NCBI RefSeq assembly: GCF_009914055.1
Contig: NZ_CP028271.1
Coordinates: 3,224,001-3,288,000 of the forward strand
Reading direction: 5' to 3'
Origin: Mixta intestinalis
GTDB taxonomy: Bacteria; Pseudomonadota; Gammaproteobacteria; Enterobacterales; Enterobacteriaceae
DNA: 64,000 bases
The notes beneath the pieces are model-generated. The model saw only the letters and a program-made list of their open reading frames with translations, searched no databases and had not been told where the DNA came from. Below, one piece after another: positions 17,852 through 26,705 of this stretch. Every line of letters starts with the position of its first letter. Position 1 is the stretch's first letter. The translations under genes and the position numbers were made by a program.

Positions 17852-20791
17852 ATACGCGACATCGCGTACCACCGCCATCCTGGCACCCAGGACGTTACCA
17901 CTGAGCGCATCACCCGCCATCGGTACAACGCCCACGGCTTTCTGACACAGAGTGCCGACCCTCGCCTTCATGATGCCAGACTGGCGAACTTCACGTACCT
18001 TACGGACCTGGCCGGTAATACCCTGCGGACACAGGGAGTAGATAACGGCACATTTGTCAGCCTGAATGACGCCGCCGGACGGCCATTTATTACAATCAGC
18101 AATATCAGTACGGCAAATAACGGCACGGAGGACCGAAGCCAGGCGGTGACCCGCACCTGGCAGTATGAAAACGCCAAACTGCCCGGTCGCCTGATGAGCG
18201 TGACTGAACAGGTTACCGGCGGCATCGCCCGCATTACGGAGCGCTTCGTGTATGCCGGCAACAGTGATGTGGAGAAAGCCATGAACCTCGCCGGGCAGTG
18301 TATCAGCCATTACGACACCGCCGGCCTGTTACAGACCGATAGTGTTGCCCTCACCGGCGTACCACTATCCGTCACCCGCCGCCTGTTGAAGGACGCCGAC
18401 AACCCTGACGTTGTGGCCGACTGGCAGGGTGACGCCGCTACCTGGAACGACATGCTGGATAGTGAAGAATATGCCACCCTGACAACCGCTGACGCCACCG
18501 GGGCGGTGCTAACCACCACCGATGCAAAAGGCAATATGCAGCGGGTAGTGTACGATGTGGCGGGACTGCTGTCAGGCAGCTGGCTGACTCTGAAGGGCGG
18601 AAAAGAGCAGACCATTGTCACCTCCCTGACATACTCTGCCATGGGACAGAAGCTGCGCGAGGTGCACGGCAACGGCGTAGTGACCACGTATACGTATGAA
18701 GCAGAGACGCAGCGTCTGACCGGGATTAAAACGGAACGACCCGACGGGAACGCCTCGGGAGCGAAAGTGCTGCAGGACCTGCGCTATGAATATGATCCGG
18801 TAGGTAACGTACTCAACGTCAGCAATGACGCGGAAGAGACGCGTTTCTGGCACAATCAGAAAATAGTGCCAAAGAATACATACACCTACGACAGCCTCTA
18901 CCAGCTGGTCAGCGCCACCGGACGCGAGATGGCGAATGCCGGCCAGCAGGGCAATAATCTCCCTTCCGCTACGGTTCCCCTTCCCACAGACAACTCCACA
19001 TACACGAACTACACCCGTACTTATACCTACGACGAAGCCGGTAACCTGACGCAAGCCCGTCATACTCCGGCAACGGGCAGCGGTTACAGCACCAAAATAA
19101 CCGTCAGCGATCGCAGCAACCGGGGCGTGCTGAGCACCCTGACGGAAAACTCCGCGGACGTGGATGCGCTGTTCACGGCGGGCGGGCAGCAGATGCAGCT
19201 GCAGCCGGGACAGCATCTGGTCTGGACAGCGCGTAACGAGCTGCTGAAGATAACGCCGGTGGTGCGTGACGGTAGTACGGATGACAGCGAAAGTTACCGC
19301 TATGACACGGGCAGTCAGCGCATCCTGAAGGTCTGCACGCAAAGAACCGGTAACAGCGTACAGACGCAGCGGGTACTTTACCTGCCGGGCCTGGAGCTGC
19401 GCAGCACAAAAGCGGGCAATACTGAAACGGAAAGCTTGCAGGTCATCACTGTAGGTGAAGCGGGCCGAGCGCAGGTGCGGGTGCTGCACTGGGAGAGCGG
19501 CAAGCCGACAGAAATCACCGGCGACCAGCTACGTTACAGTTACGACAATCTTACAGGGAGCAGCAGTCTGGAGCTGGACGGTGACGGAAACGTCATCAGC
19601 GCGGAAGAGTACTATCCGTACGGCGGGACGGCAGTGTGGACCGCCCGCAGCGCGGTGGAGGCGGACTACAAAGCCGTGCGCTACTCGGGCAAGGAGCGTG
19701 ACGCGACGGGGCTGTATTACTACGGGTATCGCTACTACCAGCCATGGGCGGGCAGATGGATCTCTTCAGATCCTGCGGGTACGGCAGATGGACTGAACCT
19801 GTTCAGCATGGTCAGAAATAATCCTGTCACGTTTAGTGATAACCAAGGATTATATTCTATTTTAGATATTTTGAATATTGATAAGCCAGACTATTCAGCA
19901 ATAGATTCAATTAGTACAAAATATGCCAGAGGGTATATGGAAATAAGTAATAATGACTTTTTAACACTTAGTAAGAAAAATTCAAAGAAAAAAGATCTTG
20001 GCTCACATGAAAACAGAAATAATGAAGCTGTCAGATTGGGTTTAAAAAATAAGAAGGATGCAAGTGGTAAAGCTATGTATACTTCTGAACATGCTATATT
20101 ACATTCGGTTACCGCTGCGGGAGCTGGCCGTGGAGATATCAGTGGCAACACCAAGGTTCCACCGTCAGCTATTAATACCATACCCGAATTAGAAAAAAGA
20201 GGATATGCCTACCAAGAGTATGATTTATATCACCATGCACATGTCGGTTCAAATAACAACAGGTCAAATTATAAGGAATATTATAACTTGCAACGTGGCC
20301 TGCTTAAAGAAGGAAATCCTGCAGCTGCCATACAAATAAACCAATTATATTATGCGCATTCCTCTACTTTCAGAAAAGGGATGGGAAATGAAGGGAGCAA
20401 TTCAAATTCGGAACATAATAGTGCTGCAAGAAACTCGTTAATCGGGACAATCCTATCAAAGGGAACGATGTATTGGGCTATTGAAGGAAATGAAAAAATT
20501 GCCGCCTCAGAATTATTACCTATTGAAAGAATTGAAATTATTCTGTCGAGGGTGATGTCTGAACTAGGCCGAATACCAACGAACAGAGAATTAAATACGG
20601 TGATTGATTCTTACAATGCGTTTTTCAGTTCGCCTCAGGCAAAAAAATATAGTGCGATGCCAAGACTTGAAATTCCGGATGGCTATCTTCCTTATCTGAA
20701 GATGTCAGGATATGAAGATAAAACCATTTTTGGTACTGAAGTAATCATGCCAGTTAAACAAAAAAATCTAACGAGAAGATTATCAGTTTAG
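17789..20791 (+). CDS. tccC: Tc toxin subunit TccC1 (TcC) with unknown C-terminal toxin
   Basis: A 1000-aa protein. ATG 17789 follows AGGA by 7 bases. Residues 1 to about 690 are RHS/YD repeats ending in the RHS core signature (YSGKERDATGLYYYGYRYY, RWISSDPAGT, LNLFSMVRNNPVTF); in TcC proteins this core is an aspartic autoprotease that releases the C-terminus into the cocoon. The last ~310 residues (from about 690) are a different, strongly AT-rich module, lysine- and asparagine-rich, with HAILHSVTAAGAGRG and YDLYHHAHVGSNNNRSNY. I do not recognise this toxin domain. No immunity gene follows, as usual for Tc toxins. A long hairpin terminator lies about 105 bases downstream. Confidence 0.9.
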   Translation: MNTALFRNTPSVTVFDNRGLTIRDIAYHRHPGTQDVTTERITRHRYNAHGFLTQSADPRLHDARLANFTYLTDLAGNTLRTQGVDNGTFVSLNDAAGRPFITISNISTANNGTEDRSQAVTRTWQYENAKLPGRLMSVTEQVTGGIARITERFVYAGNSDVEKAMNLAGQCISHYDTAGLLQTDSVALTGVPLSVTRRLLKDADNPDVVADWQGDAATWNDMLDSEEYATLTTADATGAVLTTTDAKGNMQRVVYDVAGLLSGSWLTLKGGKEQTIVTSLTYSAMGQKLREVHGNGVVTTYTYEAETQRLTGIKTERPDGNASGAKVLQDLRYEYDPVGNVLNVSNDAEETRFWHNQKIVPKNTYTYDSLYQLVSATGREMANAGQQGNNLPSATVPLPTDNSTYTNYTRTYTYDEAGNLTQARHTPATGSGYSTKITVSDRSNRGVLSTLTENSADVDALFTAGGQQMQLQPGQHLVWTARNELLKITPVVRDGSTDDSESYRYDTGSQRILKVCTQRTGNSVQTQRVLYLPGLELRSTKAGNTETESLQVITVGEAGRAQVRVLHWESGKPTEITGDQLRYSYDNLTGSSSLELDGDGNVISAEEYYPYGGTAVWTARSAVEADYKAVRYSGKERDATGLYYYGYRYYQPWAGRWISSDPAGTADGLNLFSMVRNNPVTFSDNQGLYSILDILNIDKPDYSAIDSISTKYARGYMEISNNDFLTLSKKNSKKKDLGSHENRNNEAVRLGLKNKKDASGKAMYTSEHAILHSVTAAGAGRGDISGNTKVPPSAINTIPELEKRGYAYQEYDLYHHAHVGSNNNRSNYKEYYNLQRGLLKEGNPAAAIQINQLYYAHSSTFRKGMGNEGSNSNSEHNSAARNSLIGTILSKGTMYWAIEGNEKIAASELLPIERIEIILSRVMSELGRIPTNRELNTVIDSYNAFFSSPQAKKYSAMPRLEIPDGYLPYLKMSGYEDKTIFGTEVIMPVKQKNLTRRLSV

Positions 20792-20896
20792 CGTGTTGTC
20801 AAACCCTGGTTAGAAAAGGAAAATTATATGTAGACAAATGTGAAATAAAACATCTGAAATTTCTAAGATGTTAAGGGAGATCAGACCCAAATCAGG

Positions 20897-20938
20897 CAAC
20901 CCAGTGAGACAGTTTTGCTGTCTCACTGGGTTGTTTAT
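20897..20938 (+). terminator. 16-bp-stem terminator after tccC1
   Basis: A perfect 16-bp stem (CAACCCAGTGAGACAG / CTGTCTCACTGGGTTG) with loop TTTTG, followed by TTTAT. It ends the tcaA-tccC1 transcription unit. Confidence 0.75.
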
Positions 20939-20950
20939 ATTCTATCTTGG

Positions 20951-21330
20951 TCAATCTCCACGGATAATGCAGATAATTTTGAGCCGTTGATAATATTGAT
21001 TTACATATTCCGTCGGTGGCATCTGATTACTCGAACCCTGCCGACGCTTACTGTTATAAGGCATTTCGTTATAATCAAAAATATCACTGCGGCCCTCTTC
21101 CCGCGTTCCGTAAATCCTTTTCTTTATCCGTTCACACTTCAGCAGCTGGAAAAAACTTTCTGCAACTTCGGACTGTGGGTGGTAATATCGAGACGTGTTG
21201 CAACACTGGAAACAGAATAGCCACGATCAACAACCTGTTTAACCGCTGCAATTTTAAACTCTTCAGGATAACGCTTACCGCTGATGAGCACCTCTCTTTA
21301 AGCCATCTAAAGTGACCCTGAGGTGTCTGT
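20951..21330 (-). mobile_element. IS3-family remnant with internal deletion
   Basis: Read on the minus strand, 21291 downward begins like IS3-family OrfA (SGKRYPEEFKIAAVKQVVDR, then GYSVSSVATRLDITTHS) and abruptly joins the end of OrfB (ESFFQLLK, YGTREEGRSDIFDY, NSKRR, PPTEY, QYYQRL), stopping at 20951. About 1 kb of the transposase, including the DDE catalytic core, is missing, so the element is dead. It lies exactly between the Tc operon and the sigma-54 activator gene. Ends are approximate because I could not fix the inverted repeats. Confidence 0.75.
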
Positions 21331-21345
21331 TAAATCTGTGGCGAT

Positions 21346-23217
21346 TCATTCCACTCCGTACATTTTCATTTTTCGCCACAGTGTGGTCGAGCTTATACCC
21401 AGAATAGTTGCCGCTCTGGTGCGATCGCCGTTGGTCTGTTTCATCACGGAAGCAATCAGCTTCTGTTCCTGCTTTTTCAGCAGATCCACCTCGCCGGCCA
21501 GCGGGACTACGATTTCGTCACTGCCTGAGGCAGAAGCCGAAAGATTGCACAGCGACTGTAACACGCCGATATCCACCTTGTGCACATTATGCACAATCAG
21601 ACGGAAAATAACGGCCTGCAGCTCTCGTATATTACCTGGCCACGCATAACGGTTAAGAAAATCCACGGCTTCATCGGTAAAGCTCAGCAACCTCCCCTGC
21701 TTTGCCAGCAGAGACTCAATAATTAACATCACATCTCCGCTACGCTCTTTAAGTGCTGGCAGGCGCAGTTCAAGGATATTGATGCGATACCAAAGATCAT
21801 GACGGAATTCACCCGCCGCTATCTGCGCACCAAGATCTTTGTTGCTGGCAGTAATAAGACGGAAGTTAGCGCTGATTAACGTATCTCCCCCCACCCGACT
21901 GAACTTTTTCTCCTGCAATATGCGCAGCAGCTTAATCTGCACGGCAGGCGGCGCTTCACTGATTTCATCAAGAAATACCGTGCCGTTCATTGCCACCTCA
22001 AAAATACCGGGTTTTCCTCCCCTGCGCGCATTGGTGAAAGCGCCATCGGCATAACCAAACAGCTCACTTTCCAGAAGCGTTTCCGGAATGGCAGCGCAGT
22101 TGAGTGCGATAAAAGGCCCGGCACTGCGTGGACTGGCATGGTGGATGCTCTGGGCAAACAGTTCTTTACCGGTGCCGCTATCGCCCAAAATATTCACTGG
22201 CAGATCGTGGGCGGCATAAATTTTGGCCTGCTCAATGACCGTCTTCATAACCGGCGAATGTCCAATGATATCGGCAAAAGAATAAGTGGTGGTAAAGCCT
22301 TTATTGTCACTCTTTCTGACGCTACGAGAAGCAGATCGGCCCGTCTGTTCCGGCCTGACGCCGGTGATAATAGTGTAAAAACCGTGCTTATTAGAAAAGT
22401 GCTTCACCGCGAGATAAACTATTTCTCCCTCGATCTCCAGCGCATGTTCTTTTACATCCTGCTCATTAATGATGTAACCAAAAATCCCCTTAAACGCCTC
22501 TTTTTTGAAGATTTTCTCCCCGGTATTGCACTGAAATAGCGAGAACCCCCGGGAATTCATATTGATGATCTCTCCCGACTGGTCGAGGCACATCACCCCT
22601 TCGTTCGACTGGTTAAGTGCAGACCAGGACATCGCCAGCTTCATACTCTCAGCGTTGATATATTTCAGCATGCTGGCAGCAACGTCGAGCGCCTGTTCAA
22701 TGGAGATATTATCCGTATCCCCCATGATAACGTTCAGATCGTACTTTTTCGCCATTTCGGCCACCGTCAGGCCGCCGATAACCAACTGATAGTGATTTTC
22801 TGCCAGGTTTTTTACGACATTTTCAATATCGTAGTGGTTATAGACCTGACAAATTTTAAATTCGTCATTTGTCATGTTCTGATAATGGCGAAGTACGTTA
22901 CAGAACTGCGGAAACCCCACCGCTGCAATTTTCTGCGACTTCTTGCGCGCATCCTGCAGAATACGATAGATCCCATGCAAATCATGGGCAATATCAATAA
23001 CCGGAATGTTCAGGTTGCTACGCAACAGTGCTGCCGTTCCTCCCCGGCTGATGAGTATTTTAGTGCCGTTCTGAATCAGTTTTCGGGCTTTTTCCACCAC
23101 GTCGGAATAGTGATATTCATAAACGGGAATAGCGATTTTTCTTTCGATAAGCACATTGGATATGCGTTGCGTAATGGTTTTTGACACCGAGAAAATGGCG
23201 ATTTCGTTATTTTTCAT
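21346..23217 (-). CDS. PrpR-like sigma-54-dependent transcriptional activator
   Basis: A 623-aa enhancer-binding protein. The N-terminal ~185 residues match the PrpR_N sensory fold (ISRGGTAALLR, IPVIDIAHDLHGI); a PAS-like segment follows at about 200-290; the AAA+ domain at about 315-545 has Walker A GDSGTGK, Walker B GTVFLDE and WPGNIREL; a Fis-type helix-turn-helix closes the protein (RTRAATILGISSTTLWRKM). The sigma-54 contact loop reads GAFTNA rather than GAFTGA (about residues 392-397). I start at ATG 23217. It is the last gene of the block and very probably activates the four-gene catabolic operon whose -24/-12 promoter lies at 27692-27707. The N-terminal domain would sense the substrate or a pathway intermediate. 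Confidence 0.88.
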   Translation of the reverse strand: MKNNEIAIFSVSKTITQRISNVLIERKIAIPVYEYHYSDVVEKARKLIQNGTKILISRGGTAALLRSNLNIPVIDIAHDLHGIYRILQDARKKSQKIAAVGFPQFCNVLRHYQNMTNDEFKICQVYNHYDIENVVKNLAENHYQLVIGGLTVAEMAKKYDLNVIMGDTDNISIEQALDVAASMLKYINAESMKLAMSWSALNQSNEGVMCLDQSGEIINMNSRGFSLFQCNTGEKIFKKEAFKGIFGYIINEQDVKEHALEIEGEIVYLAVKHFSNKHGFYTIITGVRPEQTGRSASRSVRKSDNKGFTTTYSFADIIGHSPVMKTVIEQAKIYAAHDLPVNILGDSGTGKELFAQSIHHASPRSAGPFIALNCAAIPETLLESELFGYADGAFTNARRGGKPGIFEVAMNGTVFLDEISEAPPAVQIKLLRILQEKKFSRVGGDTLISANFRLITASNKDLGAQIAAGEFRHDLWYRINILELRLPALKERSGDVMLIIESLLAKQGRLLSFTDEAVDFLNRYAWPGNIRELQAVIFRLIVHNVHKVDIGVLQSLCNLSASASGSDEIVVPLAGEVDLLKKQEQKLIASVMKQTNGDRTRAATILGISSTTLWRKMKMYGVE

Positions 23218-23298
23218 TGGCAATCCAGAATTATCGATTTATGCGGGAATATCATATTGTCACGGACCTCATCCCACAAAGCGCCGCCAGAGCAAATG

Positions 23299-23329
23299 AA
23301 AAAAGCCCGCGCATATGCAGCGCGCGAGC
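23299..23329 (-). terminator. terminator of the catabolic operon
   Basis: On the minus strand GCTCGCGC pairs with GCGCGGGC (one G-T pair) around a 9-base loop and is followed by six T. It lies between the amidohydrolase and the activator gene, so the activator is probably transcribed separately. Confidence 0.7.
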
Positions 23330-23354
23330 AAAGGATCCTGAACCGATTTTTCAT

Positions 23355-24518
23355 TCAAAAACGTTGTCGACGATAGACAATTTGCCCGTTGCTGATGGTG
23401 GCACAGTTATCGATATAGCGATCGCCCTCCAGTAACACACCTTTGGTATCTTCAAACACCACTTTCTCTTTACGCAGCTTCACAATGGCTATATCAGCCA
23501 GTGCACCGGGAGCCAGCGTGCCAATCTGTCCCTGCATTTTCATCAGTCGTGCGGGCGTTTGGGTTACCGCACGAACCACATCAAAGAATGACATCCCCAT
23601 GTTCAGGTACTTCGACATGATAAACAGCAGGCTGAAAACTTTGTTAGTACGCAGGCTGTTACGAAGTGTCAGATCGGTGCTGATGATATCGGGGGTAAAC
23701 CCCTGCTCCAGGGCATGGCGAGCTACGTTAAAATCAAAGTGCGCCACACCGTTAGAACAGTCAAAAATCACCCCACGCTCTTTGGCCTCCCTGATAGCGG
23801 GAAACAATTCACCGTTTTCCTTAAGAATTGCATTACCGGTACCGTGGAAACAGTGGGCATAGATGTCATCGGACTGGAAATGACTAATCAGTTCGTCAGC
23901 TGGCAGGCGCGAATCCGTCACGTGTACACACAACGTTGTCTTCAGCATACGGGCCAGTTCTACGGTTACGTAGAAGGGATCATCACTGTAGTTGCGTCCG
24001 TCAGCAATGTCCCGGCTGTAACGTAGTTTCAGGCCGAGAATATTGTCGCGGTTTTCGTCCAGCGTCTGACTAATTTTCTCTACGTTGAAATTGGCCGGAT
24101 TGGTATTTTCCAGATATCCTGTCGGTCCGCCGCCCAGCGTGGATAACCCCACATTGACCACATTCAGATAGCTCTTAATGCGCGTCTGCGCGGTATTTAT
24201 CACGCTGTTGCGAAACATTTTATAGTTCACCCAGCCGCTGCTGCCAGCATCCACTACGCTTGTCACCCCGTTGGGCAGGCAGAGTACATCCGGATTGACG
24301 CTGATGGCGGTACCGCCGTGAAAAACGTGAGCATGAAAATCAATCAGTCCGGGCAGGACAATGCAGCCTGCCGCATCAATGACGGTTTCAGCTTCCGCAT
24401 TTTCAACGCTCTGTAAATCAACAATACGGTTGCCGACGATGCCGATGTTCTGATTCACATAGCCTGCACTGTCGAGGTCGGCCACCAGACCATTTTTAAT
24501 CAAAATATCCAGTTTCAT
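23355..24518 (-). CDS. amidohydrolase/deacetylase-family metallohydrolase
   Basis: A 387-aa member of the amidohydrolase superfamily. The metal motif GLIDFHAHVFHGG is at about residues 55-67, a conserved lysine candidate lies in NILGLKLRYS, histidines in CVHVTDS and YAHCFHG, and a metal-ligand aspartate in ISTDLTLRN. The small beta-sandwich is formed by the N-terminus and the C-terminal TLAPGALADIAIV. The start at 24518 follows AAGGAG. Relatives are annotated as amidohydrolase/deacetylase or dihydroorotase-like enzymes with unclear substrates. It ends the operon with an anion transporter, an RraA-like aldolase and a 2-hydroxyacid dehydrogenase, so an acylated or cyclic-amide acid substrate is plausible. 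Exact substrate unknown. Confidence 0.8.
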   Translation of the reverse strand: MKLDILIKNGLVADLDSAGYVNQNIGIVGNRIVDLQSVENAEAETVIDAAGCIVLPGLIDFHAHVFHGGTAISVNPDVLCLPNGVTSVVDAGSSGWVNYKMFRNSVINTAQTRIKSYLNVVNVGLSTLGGGPTGYLENTNPANFNVEKISQTLDENRDNILGLKLRYSRDIADGRNYSDDPFYVTVELARMLKTTLCVHVTDSRLPADELISHFQSDDIYAHCFHGTGNAILKENGELFPAIREAKERGVIFDCSNGVAHFDFNVARHALEQGFTPDIISTDLTLRNSLRTNKVFSLLFIMSKYLNMGMSFFDVVRAVTQTPARLMKMQGQIGTLAPGALADIAIVKLRKEKVVFEDTKGVLLEGDRYIDNCATISNGQIVYRRQRF

Positions 24519-24531
24519 TTTGCTCTCCTTA

Positions 24532-25926
24532 TCAGATACCAATCATTTTCCAGTAAGGAATACCTACCAGGAAGTAAACCAGCACGTTGATCAGCACCAT
24601 GATGGTACCGAGCAGCCAGAAAGTTTTTTGCGGAACATAGCCGCTGGAAAAGGTAAACACGCCTGCGCCGTTACCATAGTGCGTCAGCAGGGCACCGTAA
24701 CCGGCGGAGAATGCCAGCGACAGGGCAACATACATCGGGTGCGCCTGGGTGGTCATACCGAGAGTAAAAAGAACCGGGTAGAACGACACCACAAAGGCAC
24801 TGTTAGAGACGAAGAAGTAACGCACTGCAAGGCTGATAAACACCAGTACACCCAGCGCGCTGATTTCACTTAGCTGCGACAGATCGAGCCAGGTTTTGAT
24901 CACTTCTACCAGGTAGACGTAAAAACCGCCTTTGGATAGCGCGACGGCGCATCCATAAAACGCACCGTACCAGACAAAGGTCTGCCAGGCCGATTTTTCA
25001 CTGACCACATCGTTCCAGCTCAGTACGCCAAACAGCAACAGGCAGGCAAGGAAAGCGAGGCCGACAGGAATAAACGCAATACCGGTAACGGAACCCGTCA
25101 TCCAGCCGATAATACCCAGCACAAAGAAGACCATCAGCAGCTTCTCTTCTCGCTTCAACGGGCCGAGCTCCTGCAATCCTTTGGTAGCGATTTCGTTAAC
25201 GTTAGTGATGGTTTTCAGCTCAGGCGCATAGAGCTTGTAGAGGATCCACGGCGCGGCTAACAGCACAATGCCTGCCGGTACGATGGCGGCTTTGAACCAC
25301 ACCATCCATTCAAGATTGACACCCATTATCTCATTAGCGAGTGAGACGGTAATGGAGTTGGTGGCCATCCCGGTCAGAAACAAACTGGAGGTTCCCATCG
25401 ATACCACATACATCAGGATCGTGAGATAGGCTCCGATTTTACGGCTACCGCTATCCGGCTTCGAACCCAGCGCTTCTGCGATATTACGAAAAATAGGAAA
25501 GGTTATTCCGCCAGAACGTGACATATTTGATCCGGTGGCAGGAGCCAAAACGGTATCTGTAATCATCATCAGATAGCCCAGCGTCAGGGTGTTTTTGCCA
25601 TAGCGCTGAAGCAACAGATAGGCGATACGTTTGCCTAAGCCAGTGATCACGAAAGCCTTACAGATGATAAAGGCGCTGATAATAAACCATACCATCGGGC
25701 TACCGAATCCGGCAAACAGCGGGCCTGGTTCGATCACCAGCGAGGCAAAACCGAGGATAATGAGCATAATAACGGCGTCGGTAAACGGACGCAGAACCAG
25801 CCCGCACAGCATAGCCAGGTAGATACCGACGATTTCCCAGGTCTGTGCGGAAATACCTTCCGGATGAGGTATAACCCAGAACAAAACGGGGAAAAAGATA
25901 ACGGGTAAGAGTTTAAGATAAAGCAT
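24532..25926 (-). CDS. DASS-family (SLC13-like) anion:sodium symporter
   Basis: A 464-aa membrane protein with about a dozen hydrophobic segments starting MLYLKLLPVIFFPVLFWVIP. TGSNMSRSGGITFP at about 140-153 and the C-terminal NGAGVFTF resemble the two re-entrant substrate loops of the divalent anion:Na+ symporter (CitT/TtdT/YbhI) group. I start at 25926 (AGGT upstream) rather than 25956. Family substrates are di- and tricarboxylates. In this operon it would import the acid processed by the neighbouring hydrolase, aldolase and dehydrogenase. It is 13 bases upstream of the amidohydrolase gene. Confidence 0.85.
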   Translation of the reverse strand: MLYLKLLPVIFFPVLFWVIPHPEGISAQTWEIVGIYLAMLCGLVLRPFTDAVIMLIILGFASLVIEPGPLFAGFGSPMVWFIISAFIICKAFVITGLGKRIAYLLLQRYGKNTLTLGYLMMITDTVLAPATGSNMSRSGGITFPIFRNIAEALGSKPDSGSRKIGAYLTILMYVVSMGTSSLFLTGMATNSITVSLANEIMGVNLEWMVWFKAAIVPAGIVLLAAPWILYKLYAPELKTITNVNEIATKGLQELGPLKREEKLLMVFFVLGIIGWMTGSVTGIAFIPVGLAFLACLLLFGVLSWNDVVSEKSAWQTFVWYGAFYGCAVALSKGGFYVYLVEVIKTWLDLSQLSEISALGVLVFISLAVRYFFVSNSAFVVSFYPVLFTLGMTTQAHPMYVALSLAFSAGYGALLTHYGNGAGVFTFSSGYVPQKTFWLLGTIMVLINVLVYFLVGIPYWKMIGI

Positions 25927-25996
25927 ATTTACATTACCTGTATTTGGCAGCCACACGCTCTGATTACAGCGTGCGGCATTTCATTATTGGTAGGAA

Positions 25997-26695
25997 TTAG
26001 CGGTAGGTGTCGTCGATGAATTCAACACCTTTTTCATCTAATGATTTTCTTACCCATGCACGGTTGGCAGTGCCGTTTTTCGCGGCTTCCACTTTGCTCG
26101 CATCAAATTTGGCGTAGCTGGTGGCTTTGTCGAGCAAGGCAGCGGCATCGTTTAGCGGCACCACGATCACACCGTCAGCATCACCCACAATCAGATCGCC
26201 GGGGCACACTGCCACGCCGCCAACGGCAATCGGCGTGTTTACTTCCCCTGGGCCCTCTTTAAACGGGCCTGCCGGGTTTGATCCGGTAGCGAAAATAGGG
26301 AAGTCCATAACGGAGAGAGTATCGATATCGCGAACGGGGCCATCCAGCACGATACCGGCGATTTTCCTGCTGTAATGGGCGTAAGCAACCATGATTTCGC
26401 CCATCAGTGCACGGGAACGATCGCCTTCGTTAGAGACAACAATGACGTCATTTTCCGTTGCCATATCCAGTGCTGCATGCAGCATCAGGTTGTCGCCCGC
26501 ACGCGCTTTCACCGTAATGGCATAGCCCGCCATAATCGGTTTCTTTGGTGAAGAGATACGTTTAATGCCGTTACCGAGTACCGCAATGCGGTTCATGGTG
26601 TCAGCAATATTTGCCGCAGGAAGCTGCTCATAATGTTTCAATAACTCAACATCGAATGCCGGACGTTTGATAAAAACACGATTACCAATGGACAT
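25997..26695 (-). CDS. RraA-like aldolase/decarboxylase
   Basis: A 232-aa RraA-fold protein. The start ATG 26695 (MSIGNRVFIKRP) follows AAGGAG. The core blocks are IADTMNR (N-terminal helix), GYAITVKARAGDNLMLHAAL, VVSNEGDRSRALMGEI, GIVLDGPVRD and PGDLIVGDADGVIVVP; the G-x-x-G-DRSRALMGE and DG-x-x-RD elements are the binding site of 4-hydroxy-4-methyl-2-oxoglutarate/4-carboxy-4-hydroxy-2-oxoadipate aldolases, which also decarboxylate oxaloacetate. RraA itself (RNase E inhibitor) is shorter and lacks this context. Placed between a dehydrogenase and an anion transporter, a catabolic lyase role is far more likely than RNase E control. Confidence 0.8.
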   Translation of the reverse strand: MSIGNRVFIKRPAFDVELLKHYEQLPAANIADTMNRIAVLGNGIKRISSPKKPIMAGYAITVKARAGDNLMLHAALDMATENDVIVVSNEGDRSRALMGEIMVAYAHYSRKIAGIVLDGPVRDIDTLSVMDFPIFATGSNPAGPFKEGPGEVNTPIAVGGVAVCPGDLIVGDADGVIVVPLNDAAALLDKATSYAKFDASKVEAAKNGTANRAWVRKSLDEKGVEFIDDTYR

Positions 26696-26705
26696 GATTT
26701 TCTCC

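Noticed and set aside
18572..19489. 305-codon minus-strand open frame opposite tccC1
   Set aside because: Shadow of the RHS core; a shorter similar frame occurs opposite the homologous part of tccC2, explained by shared sequence.
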